Origin: Paulinella micropora
Lineage: Eukaryota > Cercozoa > Imbricatea > Euglyphida
Assembly: GCA_009731375.1 (NCBI GenBank)
Contig: BJOX01000232.1
Location: forward strand, 745,787 to 771,043
Length of the DNA stretch: 25,257 bases
Direction of reading: 5' to 3'
The notes beneath the pieces are model-generated. The model searched no databases, was not told where the DNA came from, and saw nothing but the letters and a program-made list of their open reading frames with translations. Made by a program: the position numbers and the translations under genes. This document shows positions 1 through 9,733 of this stretch, in pieces; the first letter of the stretch is position 1; the number at the start of each line of letters is the position of its first letter.

Positions 1-52
1 CCCTTTGATCCCACGTGGTGTACGTCTTATAAAAAACAACACAACGACATGG

Positions 53-212
53 CCTCGGAACCAACACAACAACATAGCCTCGGAACCCACATCGACATAA
101 CCTCGGAACCCACACAACAACAGAGCCTCGGAACCAACACAACTACATAGCCTCGGAACCAACACAACAACATAGCCTCGGAGCCAACACAACGACATAG
201 CCTCGAAACCAG
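53..212. repeat. 25-bp minisatellite, about 6-7 copies
   Basis: The motif CCTCGGAACC followed by ACACAAC recurs at 53, 78, 101, 126, 151, 176 and 201. The period is 25 bp, with one 23-bp unit, and copies differ by a few bases. Read on the minus strand it gives a repeating Gly-Ser-Glu/Cys-Cys-like peptide, which I treat as a by-product of the repeat and not a gene. Confidence 0.9.
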
Positions 213-269
213 TGGGAAGAGGCCCAACCACCTCCTCTTCCCGTGGGGTGCCATACTGTGCACCCCTCC

Positions 270-392
<123 letters not shown>

Positions 393-422
393 TCTGGTAT
401 CAAAGGGACAACAGTCTTCCTC

Positions 423-948
423 ATGGAAGGAGAAAAGCGTGAAGAAGGATCCACAGTTGAGTTCCTTGTTACACGTGGCGCCCCAAAAGGTTTATTCCTT
501 CACATGACTGCTAAGAGTTGTGTCAACCATGAAAACTTTGAAGGTTTAGTTGAAAAGCTATGCCAAGGTTTGCGGTCAGCACATCCTATCATTGAACAGC
601 ATCTTAAGTGACCTATCCTTTTGCCATTGGATAAGTTTAGCGCTCATATTTTTTCTGTGAAAGTCATGCTTTGCTTTCGCAAGTATGTCATTTGGGCAAT
701 TATGGAAGAAGGACAGACATCGCATGTCAATCAAAGTTTTGATGACGACTCTGCTTTGAATTCTAAGAGGAGGCTGCGAGACTGGCTACCAGAAGTGACA
801 GACAATACAGACATGAACCTCAAAAATCAATGGGACTTCTTGCTAGTTTTGCTTCATGCATGAAGCTCAGTGGGATGGCAAGGTCTGGGAGGTAGCCTTT
901 AAGCATGTCAACTTGCATCCCAAGTTCAGACGACCAGTTGAACAGTAG
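423..948 (+). pseudogene. Unrecognised coding fragment, 5' part, broken or spliced
   Basis: The family is not recognised. From an ATG at 423 the frame reads MEGEKREEGSTVEFLVTRG and ends at a TGA at 609-611. The same frame then continues with ordinary-looking protein (LPLDKFSAHIFSVKV, then acidic and basic segments) until TGA at 861-863. From about 856 another frame carries a short segment (WDGKVWEVAFKHVNLHPKF) that stops at TAG 946-948. The amino-acid composition looks like real protein, so I infer either a decayed gene or exons separated by small introns. CAGTAG at 943-948 would serve as a splice acceptor for the next segment. No conserved motif, signal peptide or membrane segment is seen. 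It may be the upstream part of the same gene as 949-1997. Confidence 0.35.
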
Positions 949-1997
949 TTGAACGAAATTCGTGATAACATTATTACGGCGAAAGCTATATGCGCAAACA
1001 GGGAATATCGCATTTCAGACTTCAATATAGAGCCTGATTTCATGAAATCCCTGACTGATGAACAGAAATTGCAAGTGCAGACAATTTTTGAGGAAGTTCA
1101 ACCTGCACCAGACAATGAACAGACACTTGCTATCGAAGCAGGAGAAGAGCAGCGTCTTTCGAAATGGTCTCCAGCGATATTCAGTAAGCTGCGCGAGCTT
1201 GGACTGAATGTGAAAGACATAGATGCGTTCCAACGGTACCATCTTGGATTATGTGCATCTCAGCATGAGAAGCCATCCCAAACTGTTAATGGTCCACAGC
1301 CAGATGAGCCACATGCAGTCATGATGTTCGGCGCTTCCAAGCTTGCAGCTAGCGATCTCAGATCCTTTCAAGTACATCCTAGCGTACTCGAGCACAACAC
1401 AGGTCAGCATTTTGATCATCTAGTAACGGTTAGAAAGCGTTCTGGTTTCAATGAGGTTTTTGCGTTTCTTGATGTTGACGTTAGACCAGACCAGCACAAG
1501 CTGTTGGATTTAAGTTGGGAAGATTTGAGAGTAGGAGAGCTTTTGAAGCTAAGCAATAACCGTTCCGGAACAGGTAGCAGGGACCTTCGACGTATTATTA
1601 ACGCAGTCGGAGAGCTTCCGTCTCCGTGTGGTCCAGGCGCATCGATAGAGAGAATTAGTAGGTTAAAACAGGCGGCAGAATTTGCAGATATGAGGTTGGA
1701 GTGAGAAAAACATCCAAACTTGCAGCAGAAGAAAAGAAAGCTCAGAAGGCAGCACATATAAACGAAAAGAATGCTCTTGCACTGCAGAAGCTTGAACGTG
1801 AGAAGCCTTTTTGGAAAGAACTGTTTTCATTGGGGTTGGTAGACAGTGAAGTCCAAACTAAGTCAATCAAGCTGAATCAGTTGAATGATTTAGTGAAACA
1901 CAGGGAAGATCTTAAGCCTCCTACTTCCCGAAGAAAGAGAGATGATTTCGTTGAGTTTGTGTTGAGAGCTTTAACAGTCGCATCTCTTCTTGAATAA
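949..1997 (+). CDS. Unrecognised protein, C-terminal part, with one frame change
   Basis: The family is not recognised. A 250-residue frame (949-1704) is followed, with a short overlap and a one-base frame change, by a 98-residue frame (1701-1997) ending in TAA. The first segment begins LNEIRDNIITAKAICANREY directly after a CAGTAG that could be a splice acceptor; it is soluble-looking and mixed in charge. The second segment is Lys/Glu-rich and probably helical, with a stretch such as SRRKRDDFVEFVLRAL near the end. The frame change at 1700-1704 may be an indel or an intron; I tried to fit short GT-AG introns there and none preserved the frame. Codon usage looks protein-like, unlike the flanking simple repeats. 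It could belong to a transposon or a host gene. Confidence 0.4.
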
Positions 1998-2056
1998 CAA
2001 TTTGAGAATAATGTGAACTCTGTTTCTCTTCCTCATCGTGCAGCCAGTCAGCAAGC

Positions 2057-2163
2057 TACTGCTTCTTCTTCTTCTTCTTCTTCTTCTTCTTCTTCTTCTT
2101 CTTCTTCTTCTTCTCCTCCTCCTCCTCCTCCTCCTCTTTCTCCTCCTCCCCTTCCTCCTCCTC

Positions 2164-2212
<49 letters not shown>
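2057..2212. repeat. (TTC)n-(TCC)n-(TAG)n compound microsatellite
   Basis: About 55 bp of TTC units run into about 45 bp of TCC-like units, making a polypyrimidine strand over 100 bp long, then an abrupt switch to (TAG)n at about 2165-2211. A pyrimidine-only strand of this kind can form intramolecular triplex DNA. A similar TTC-to-TCC transition occurs at 23312-23430. Confidence 0.95.
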
Positions 2213-2213
<1 letters not shown>

Positions 2214-2711
2214 CATGTATTAACGTTTTACATACATCAATTGCAACTTCGCTAGCTGTACTATCTCCCCGTCAGGCCTATCAGGTCCAGGCGTGTAGAT
2301 TATCGTGCTCTCCATGAAACTGGTACTGATAATGAAAATATATACGTATGTACGTATATACGTAACATACTGTTTTGTATTAAATGTACAGTTGTTGTGT
2401 GATGTGAGTTTAATATGAAAACTATACATAGGCTAGGTAGTAATTAATACTAATGATATTAGTTTTGATATTATTGATGTACGATCATGTACTAGTACTA
2501 GTATTAGTACTAGTACTGTAAATAAACAAATATTAATATGACACTATCATGATCAAATGTGATACGTATCGTACAACGAAAAAAACAAAGATAATACATA
2601 TCAATACATAACAAATTCCTTGACAGGAGTGATAAAGATATGAATATCAACTACAAATGATAGTGTTAATATTAATAATCGATATCCAGATTATCAGATA
2701 TCGGTATCGAT
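2213..2711. other. AT-rich intergenic stretch with two small palindromes
   Basis: No credible gene is seen. Two near-perfect palindromes stand out: 2339-2360 (10-bp arms TATATACGTA, 2-bp spacer) and 2489-2516 (12-bp arms GTACTAGTACTA, 4-bp spacer). The stretch ends at the target site of the gypsy element. Confidence 0.7.
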
Positions 2712-2716
2712 ATTGC
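2712..2716. repeat. Target-site duplication of gypsy element, left copy (ATTGC)
   Basis: ATTGC immediately precedes the 5' LTR. The matching copy is at 20584-20588. Five base pairs is the usual Ty3-type duplication; if the LTR's terminal A is counted as its own, the duplication is 4 bp (TTGC). Confidence 0.8.
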
Positions 2717-2842
2717 TGTCGGCCGGCCCGCACAATACATAGTGGTATTGAGTGTCGTCCGGCTGTCGTTACTTGACTCTTATGCTTGGTCTGCCACTCT
2801 CCTGTTGAGTGACAACTACGTGTCAGAGCTGTTCCGGTTACA
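2717..2842 (+). repeat. 5' LTR of gypsy element (126 bp)
   Basis: Starts TGTCGG and ends GGTTACA, and is matched at 20455-20584. This is very short for a Ty3/gypsy LTR. No clear TATA box is visible inside it. The sequence just after it (TCTGTAATCGC) does not start with TGG, so I cannot assign the usual tRNA 3'-end primer site. Confidence 0.92.
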
Positions 2843-3360
2843 TCTGTAATCGCTAACAAAAATTGAACGGGGTTTGCTTTTGCTTTTCGTGAGCTTCACA
2901 AAAAGCCAAAGTTCTCACGTCTTTCTCGCTTTGATTTTCTTTGGGTTTTTGACACCTTGAAAATCCTAACAGAAAAGGGTGTTGACATTTTTCAAGTTTT
3001 GTTTAAGTTAGTTGGACTCTCCCTTAGGGGCAGAGGGATAGAAACAGATTGTGTGTGAGGAAATAGGAGTGCACACGTCTGGTTTTGACTTGAACAAGGT
3101 AGCAAGGAGACACACACATATCACATAAGCTGTTGGGAAGCAGTGTTGTGTGTGTGTGTGTTGTGTGCCTTCTGTTTGCGTCAAATTTCTCTGTCCTTCT
3201 CTCACTCTTACATGTTATCATTGCAGAAGAGGAGGAGGATGCTAGGATTCCCGAAGTCCGTATGATACACCTTTGGGTGGTAGTGTAGGAGGCCTGAGGA
3301 TGCATCTGTCGGTCGGCCTACGGAGGATGGGGCTGACACCAGCCTTGGGTATGGGTATGA
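2843..3360 (+). other. Gypsy 5' leader, about 520 bp
   Basis: This lies between the 5' LTR and the first open gag frame. It contains T-rich segments, a (TG)n run near 3147-3160 and no convincing gene. A short frame with several ATGs at 3300-3399 leads into the gag region and may hold the original start after a frameshift. The long gag frame has no ATG at its 5' end. Confidence 0.6.
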
Positions 3361-4476
3361 GTTCGTTGTCCTGCTCCTGTGCTCGTTGGAACACCTGATC
3401 GTCTCACGGACGATTTACAGGCGATTTGGCAAGCTCGTCTGACTGGGGACAGTTGGGCTGATCAACTTCCGTCGATAAGGGCAGCTCAGACTGTCAAGAC
3501 AGTCGTAGATGCCTTGGGAACTGTTCCAGGAGGTCAGCGAGATGTGTGGTCGTCGATTGTCGTGGGACAGACTACAGTAGCTAATGTTCTGGTGGCTGCT
3601 GAGATGATTATCCAAATCTCAGAAGCGGTGGGGATGGGAACTCCATACTGGACGCCTGCGAGTCTGGCCGCGTCCAGAGTTATGGCATCTACCGACAGAC
3701 TGGTGGACTTCAATTTTGCAACGGGAAGACGAGTGCAAACAGAGGTGTGGAACGTTACTGCCTTGAGTGGGGGACTTTTCAAGGACTTTTACAAGCAACA
3801 TGTGCAACCTTTGTATGATTTGATTGGTTGCTAGCACGCTTGGGAGGTCTTAGAAGAGGGACATCCCAAGTGGGATGCAGTGCAAAATTTCGCTGTTTTT
3901 CATGGTCGAGTGTGGGAAGCAGTGTCATCCACTGTGCACGCAATGGGAAATCTCATTTTTCGTTCTCCGAACGTATCGGTTAATGTCATCTCCATGAACG
4001 ACTTTCTTACCAAACTCTTCGACCCAATGGATGTCTTGTGGGGCACACAAGATCAAAGTGGGAATCTTCCCACTTGGGCTTCTGTGTCAGCCGCTCAGAA
4101 GCTTGACATGGTGGGGCAACTTCTGGTGGAGGATTCGATTGCTTTTATGGTCAAAGCTTTTGCTCATTTTGCTGTTGCATGGAATCAGCAAGATGCTCGC
4201 AGAAAGTCGCATGTCTCCTCTTGGGCTCGTAAGCTCGAGAGGAAGGAGGAAGAACGACGTCGTACGGTGGAACGATATCAGAAAGACGTGGATCGTCTTT
4301 TGGGTGATCAAAAGGCTTTCTCCATTGATGTCAACAAGACGTCGGACACGAAACATGTTGCGGATATCAGTGCTTGGCTGGCAGAAGTGCGTCGAGTCTG
4401 TCGTTCGGCAGGCATTATACTGCCTGATGAGGTTGCCATCGTGGCAAACAGGTTTTCGCTTTCAATCGGCTGTTGA
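3361..4476 (+). pseudogene. gag: Gypsy gag, N-terminal part
   Basis: This is the structural (capsid) region by position between leader and protease. One frame runs from 3361 to TGA at 4474-4476, broken once by TAG at 3832-3834. The first half is a helical, capsid-like stretch (QAIWQARLTGDSWADQLPSI). The second half contains a strongly charged, probably coiled-coil segment around 4230-4300 (ARKLERKEEERRRTVERYQK). There is no ATG at the start of the frame, so the true start is lost or in another frame. I assign gag from position and general character; no family signature is visible in this half. Confidence 0.6.
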
Positions 4477-5366
4477 CAACGAATGAATTTCGAAGAGTGA
4501 GAAATGGAGCACTCACTGGGAACAGCTCGAGCAATTGAGATCGGATGCTATGTGTGTGGAGAGCATTGGTCTCATGCTCAGGAACAAAAAGAATCTTTGC
4601 GTCGAAGGCGCAGGAGGTGGATCAGCTCAAGAATGAAGCCAAGTGGATGCTGACAAAGAAGGCAGTGTTGCACTATGCGTTTCAGAGAGTGATGGATATG
4701 GCTATCATACTCTCAAGGGCGGAGGCCTTTAAGTCGGTAACTGAGGTCCTCTTCGACAAAGAGAAATCCATTTTCTCTAAGTTTGTCAAGGAGCTCCAAA
4801 GTGACACGGAGTTATGGTCGTCCATGAGGGTGGACAATTTAGATGCCAGTCCGGAAACATGGGTCGTTGAGGACGACATGGTTGGTCGAGCACTGCGATG
4901 CGTGCAGAAAACCATTGTCGACAGATGGAAATACACGGGCCCTAAGCCTCAATCTCCCCCTCAAGGAAATCAACAACGGATGGGAGGAGAAGGGGGTACA
5001 TTGGAACCTAACGATGGCGAAGCTTACTGGGGCCAGGGATACCCGCGTAGGGGTGCTCAGTACTATGGAACGGGTGGTCATCGTGGTGGTCCAGGGATGG
5101 GTCGAAACGACAGGCCTTGGCCTGCCTTCAATAATAGAGCTGGACGAGCCCTTTGTATGAAGAAAGCTGCTTCTTTATGGCTCAAGACGGGAGCCATGTG
5201 TCAAGCTTCATGTGATAAGTTTCATCCGGATCGTTGGGATCCCTCGGTACAGAAGGAGGTCTTGGAAAGGGTACGGCGCGATTACCCTGTGGGTCCTTTC
5301 AGAGAGCTTCTTGATACATGCAAGTACAAGGAGGAGCTCAATAACCGTCTTAAGCGGGGATCATAA
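4477..5366 (+). pseudogene. gag: Gypsy gag, middle part with CCCH-like cysteine cluster
   Basis: It continues gag after at least two frame changes (a short frame at 4505-4633, then a 273-codon frame at 4545-5366). A Gly/Arg/Pro-rich segment (around residues 130-190) precedes a cysteine cluster at about residues 204-226, with pattern C-x14-C-x3-C-x3-H (ending CQASCDKFHPDRW). This resembles a CCCH-type zinc finger more than the CX2CX4HX4C knuckle usual in gag. It would probably bind RNA, which is inference from the motif type. The TAA at 5364-5366 ends the frame. Confidence 0.55.
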
Positions 5367-6560
5367 GAAGGCTTACGAGGCGAGAGAATGGATCGATCTG
5401 GGGGATACATCTTATACTAAAGGTGCATGGGAAAAGTATAATGTCTGGAATCCAATCACTTCGTACGAGGGTGATGCACAGGCAAAATTTGGTAGGGATG
5501 ACCCCAAGAAGTTGGGGCACCCTCTGGAGGATCCTTCTTGGGCCTACAAGGGAACGGCGACGAGCCCAGATGAGCGTCGAGAGAGACGGTCGGCTGACCG
5601 ACGCAGCCGTTCGCGATCGCGAGGTAGTCGAAGTGATGGTGGCAGTAACGATCGTGGATCGGGGGGGCGATCTCGCTATGAGGGCGATTGGGGATGCTAC
5701 AACCGAGAGCGTAGCTCAAGGGAGCGTGCACTGTCACCGCTGCGAGATCGGATCGCGATCGATTGAGGTCAAGGGAGCGTCCTGGCTCGAATCGGTACCT
5801 ACAGGAGGGTGCTGGTACGGGGAATGCCCCTTGTGCTGGTGCAAATGCTTACAGGGGGGGGGGGGGCAGGCAAGCTTTCCCCCAATGCAATTGCAGTCGG
5901 CGGCGGGAGGAGCTACTGGTGTTTATTATACCGGTCAGCTGCCGATGCAACAGTTGCAGGCGGGGTTTGGGCAACCGGTACAGCAGTACTTTGTACCACA
6001 GTCTCAGGGGCCTTCATACGTCCCACCGCCCTAATACTATATTCCACCTCCACCTTTTCAACCTGCGGGGGGGGATCAAGGATCACCTGAGATGCAGATG
6101 CAGTTGCAGTCGCAACAGCAAGCTCAGTGTAAGGCGTTTGGGATAACGCCTTTGGACACTCTGATGGGTGTGCAGGGCAAGGCTCAGGAACCGCGGGCTC
6201 TGGAACAGCTAACGCGGGAGCAACAACGGGTGCCTGACTCGAACGTCGGGACGAAGGATAAGTCGGGTGAGTTACCTGTCGGCCACGGAGGCAACGAGGT
6301 TGCTCATGACTTGTCATGTGATGATAGGACTCGCGCAAGGACGCAGCGGGTTGAAGAACCGACAATAGAGTTGGCATCGGAGGGCCGGGATAGACAGGAT
6401 TTAAAGGTTGATGACCTTGATAGTCACAGGGACACTTTACGTCCAGTGATGAATAGAGGTACGGACCTTGATAGTGTTGTCGCGGCTAACGCTCTTAATG
6501 ATAAATATTTTGGTGTTTACGAAGCACTTTCGGCGGACGGGTGTGGCCCGGGGAAAGCTG
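5364..6560 (+). pseudogene. Gypsy gag C-terminal low-complexity region (Arg/Ser, Gly, Pro/Gln rich)
   Basis: Three blocks are visible in changing frames. First (to 5766) is a region ending in an Arg/Ser-rich stretch (RRSADRRSRSRSRGSRSDGG). Second is a Gly-rich stretch interrupted by a run of 13 G at 5854-5866. Third is a Pro/Gln-rich stretch (GVYYTGQLPMQQLQAGFGQP) broken by TAA at 6032-6034, which continues in the same frame (YYIPPPPFQPAG) to about 6560. Frame changes coincide with the G-runs. The role is unknown; a disordered RNA-binding tail or gag-pol linker is the simplest reading. Confidence 0.5.
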
Positions 6561-6953
6561 AATTGCCTTTGCTTTTCACTAAAATTTTTATTGAAGATGT
6601 ACAGGAAGAATGCATTGTCGGAAAATGATACAATGGCATCTCTGAATGTGCTTAGTAGAGAGTTTATTAAACCATGGGGCAGGGAGCCATGGTTCAAACA
6701 CGGGTTTAGGCCGCGTCATGGAAGGGTAAAGGGAGTGGGCGGCATGACACTGATATCCGGATTAGTCATGCTTACCTTCCTTTTGAAGGACGGGCAGTCT
6801 TTCTCCCATCGGTTTTGGGTCGTCCCAGCCTTTGCTGGTGGTCTCCTGTTGGGGCTGAGGAACCTAAAGCGGATGCACGCTCGGATCTATACGGAATCCG
6901 ATCTGAACGTGGTGCAGTACGGTGGTCCGAGGTGGCTCCACGGTATGATGTAG
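6560..6953 (+). pseudogene. pol (PR): Gypsy aspartic protease, degenerate active site
   Basis: I read this as the retroviral-type aspartic protease that would cleave Gag-Pol. In one frame, NDTMASLNVLSREFI at 6624-6668 fits the expected D-T/S-G-A-S-x-N-V-L active-site context, with Met in place of the catalytic Gly. About 72 residues downstream is HRFWVVPAFAGGLLLGLRNL (6808-6867), which matches the family's C-terminal V-P-x-x-x-x-x-L-L-G motif. Just upstream in another frame, LPLLFTKIFIEDVQEE (up to 6609) looks like the first strand of the domain, so a frameshift falls at about 6610-6626. The match is by motif only. With DTM instead of DTG, activity is doubtful. Confidence 0.5.
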
Positions 6954-7593
6954 TGCAGTATGAACCTTTGCGGCGAGGTAGCAGGTGTGCTGGAGCACAC
7001 ATTGTGAATGTGAGTGTCACGTCAGTCGTGCACGCCGACTGGGAAAGGACAAAGGTGGTGGCCGTGGAGGGTATGGAGCCTGCGGTCACTCCCCACATTC
7101 AGGAGCCTGTCACAGCCTCGTTCTTCCATGTATGCACGGTAGAGTCGGGGGACTCTGAGGACTTGAGGGTGGTCGGTGACAGTTCTGACGACACAGGTCA
7201 GGAGACGGAATATGTCATTGCCACAACCTCTGGCTGGGCCTATACGAACCCACGCGATGTGAGGATCGCGAATGTGGTGTGTAGGGATTCCGCAGAGGAT
7301 GAGGCTGTATTGACCGCGATAGAGGCGAGATTGGAACACCTCTATGCAGCAATGAGGCGGTATTGACCGCGATAGAGGGAGGAATTATTGCGGGGTAAGA
7401 TCGCAGGCATGGAAGATGCTGGCGATCAACACGTCTACATCGACGTGCATTCTACCACAATGTCGCATGTGCTATGGAATGTTACCCAACATAGGCTGTA
7501 AAGTAGCCTAAGCCTATTGTAGAGGCATTCCTGAAGAGTCACTGGGACGATAAACTATTTTTTCCGAAGGGAGCCAAGGCCATTAAGGAAGTC
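6954..7593 (+). pseudogene. Gypsy protease-RT linker, unrecognised
   Basis: A frame continuing to 7366 encodes an acidic, soluble-looking segment (VESGDSEDLRVVGDSSDDTG) with no motif I recognise. It stops just inside the second copy of a 27-bp direct repeat (7299-7325 and 7352-7378). From 7367 to 7593 I see no open frame of note. The DTG inside SSDDTG is not in a protease-like context. Confidence 0.4.
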
Positions 7594-8135
7594 TTGAGGG
7601 CCCGGTTGGCAGTGGGCACTCGGAAGGAGATGTGGTGGCAAGATATTGAAGATCACCTCATTGATTATCCGATTCCGATAACGCATCGAGGTCACAAGTT
7701 GATCTTGGCCTTGCGGTTGAGGACTAAGGAGAAAGCGTTGGCTTATGGAGCTAGGCTAGCACAGCGAGAGATGGCTGAAGTCCGTACGCAAGCCTTTTCT
7801 TGGATCACAGGAATATATCATCGTACGCATGCGATGCAATATGCGATAATCATAGATCACTTGACACAGCTTGCTCAATGGAAGAGCAAGGAGGAGACAC
7901 GATACCATGGGACGATGGCCCATGAGGATGAGCGGCCGATACCCATGGAGGATGTGGCACAGTTGTCACGCAAAGCTTCTCCGAAGGAGATCGAAGAAGC
8001 AAGGATAGCAGCGGAAAAAGCTATTGCAGAAAGGTATAGTACTTGGGAGGGTACTATGAGGGAACGAGATGCTCTCAATGGCATATTGGAGGATAACATG
8101 GAGGTGTTCGGGCCTCTTGAGGTGGATCTGTTCGA
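7594..8135 (+). pseudogene. pol: Gypsy pol, segment before reverse transcriptase
   Basis: An open frame of about 200 codons, from 7594 to a stop at 8203-8205. Its end, ILEDNMEVFGPLEVDLF, resembles the conserved 'L..f.dvF' stretch that precedes the Ty3-type reverse transcriptase. Earlier parts are charged and helical (SPKEIEEARIAAEKAIAERY) and not diagnostic. At about 8110-8140 the reading passes to another frame, in which GYDANFGRKPGEDVV leads into the reverse transcriptase. Confidence 0.5.
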
Positions 8136-9021
8136 GGTTATGATGCTAACTTCGGGCGGAAGCCTGGTGAGGACGTGGTGGGTCACAGGAGACCGTCACG
8201 GATGAGCTATCATGAGGATCGGATGGCTCGGGAGATTACTCAGGAGTTGTTGGAAAAGGACATTATTGAAGCACGCCTATCGGAGGTGTCTTCACCTGTG
8301 CGTATGGCGCCCAAACCGGATGAGTCCTTACGTATGTGTATCAACTACTACAGGATCAATAAGATTCTGAAGCAGATTGAAACGCCGGTACCGGTTCTCA
8401 GGAAGAAGATCAATCGGCTTAAGCATGCCAAGGTATATACGACGTTGGATCTTAAGAGTGTGTTTTGGCAGATCCCTCTTAATGAATCATGTCAATATCT
8501 TACGGCGTTCATGGTCGGAATGACCACATATGTGTGGAAGGTGTTGCCGATGGGGCTTAAATGCTCACCGGGACTATTCCAACATGCAATGACCAAGATG
8601 CTTGGGAAGGAATATGATGATGAAGGGACGGTAGCCCGTCTTGGGACGACGGAGGATTACGCATTCTGCTATATAGATGATATAATCATTTATTCAGAAA
8701 GCATGGACAAGCACGTGGAACACGTGAAGCGTCTTACAACGTATTAGTGCATTTTGATTGCGGCTGAATGCAAAAAAGTGTGACTTTGCTCAAAGTAAGA
8801 TACAGTATTTGGGGTATGAGATCTCTGAGGGTCGCTGTGCGATTTCTCAGGAGAAGAGGAATTATGTGGCGTCAATGCCGATGCCACAGACTAGAACGGA
8901 TCTATATTCCTTTATATCGCTAGCTCAATATTACGGGGAATTTATTCCTGGGTTCGCGGAACGAGCGGCTGTGGTGAGGAAGTTTTTGAAGCAAGGGGTT
9001 GGTCATAGTGGAACTCAAGGA
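8130..9021 (+). pseudogene. pol (RT): Gypsy reverse transcriptase
   Basis: RNA-dependent DNA polymerase domain. Counting from 8175, visible blocks are SPVRMAPKPDESLRMCINYY (residues 40-59), TTLDLKSVFWQIPL with the first catalytic Asp at residue 92, LPMGLKCSPGLFQHAM, and the YIDD box at residues 166-169 (8670-8681) with both catalytic Asp present. TAG at 8745-8747 and a frame change separate this from the thumb/connection part (8758-9021), which reads KKCDFAQSKIQYLGYEIS and LAQYYGEFIPGFAERAA, typical of Ty3/gypsy. The core motifs are intact, so the break after the palm is probably the main lesion here. Confidence 0.93.
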
Positions 9022-9530
9022 TGAGATCTCTAAGGATCCAAAACAAGGAGGACGAGTTCTAATGCTGCCTGGAAGGAGCAGTTTGTGCTGGACACGGACG
9101 CGTCGGCATACGCTGTGAGGGTAGTGCTTCAGCAAATGGACAGGTCCGTTGGGCAACTGCGGCCCGTGATGTTTATCAGCCGACAGCTGATACCGGCGGA
9201 AAGGGAATAGTGTACTAGGCAGCGTGAGGCGCTTGCTATAGTATGTGCTTTCAAAGCTTACGGGAATACCTTTGGGGTACACCTAATATCTTGGTGAGGA
9301 CGGATCACCACAACCTACAATGGCTCATGTCGGGAGATCATACGGGTAGGTTAGCAACAGGGATTGGTGGAGTATGACTTCACCATCCAGTACATCAAGG
9401 GCAAGAGGAATGTTGTCCCTGATTTCTGCTCTCGCTATGAGGACAAAAGTGGGCAGAAGGAGAAGGCTGTAGATGGCTTACAGCGTCGCAACACAGTCCA
9501 GGAGGTGCGAATGGCACAGTTCGAATTTTG
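9022..9530 (+). pseudogene. pol (RH): Gypsy RNase H, broken
   Basis: It degrades the RNA strand of the RNA/DNA hybrid. FVLDTDASAYAVRVVLQQMD (9086-9145) carries the first catalytic Asp. QREALAIVCAFKA carries the expected Glu, and TDHHNLQWLMS (about 9301-9333) carries the next Asp. An in-frame TAG at 9208-9210 sits where an aromatic residue is normal (AERE-stop-CTRQRE), and frame changes follow at about 9253-9300 and 9345-9365. The tail YDFTIQYIKGKRNVVPDFCS is the usual end of the domain. The frame stops at 9528-9530. Confidence 0.88.
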
Positions 9531-9733
9531 AAAATTGCACGCCGGGAGCGGTGTTTGCGATTATGGGACATGGTGGACCTCCATGAGTGGGAGGAACAAG
9601 GGGCGGAGGATGCTGAGTTGCCAGCGGGGCTTTGGTATCACCCGTTTACTCATAACAATCATCAACGCGACACGCGTAGTGAGGAAGTGGCTGCTGTGGA
9701 AGCAGTCGAAGGGGCGGCACAGGAGAAATGTAG
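9531..9733 (+). pseudogene. pol: Gypsy RNase H-integrase linker, split by the copia insertion
   Basis: An open frame continues toward the integrase and is cut at 9733 by the copia element. The frame resumes on the far side at 17845 after one copy of the duplicated TGTAG is allowed for. This shows the insertion hit an open pol frame at this point. No domain motif is visible in this short linker. Confidence 0.7.
9729..9733. repeat. Target-site duplication of copia element, left copy (TGTAG)
   Basis: TGTAG precedes the 5' LTR and is repeated at 17840-17844 after the 3' LTR. Five base pairs is normal for Ty1/copia. Confidence 0.88.

Noticed and set aside
1695-1741. Short GT-AG intron to explain the frame change in the unknown gene
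   Set aside because: None of the acceptors tried (1725, 1728, 1731, 1736, 1740) restores the frame from the nearby GT sites.
7180-7200. DTG in SSDDTGQE as the gypsy protease active site
   Set aside because: The residues around it are acidic and do not fit the family; NDTMASLNVLS at 6624 with LLLG downstream fits far better.
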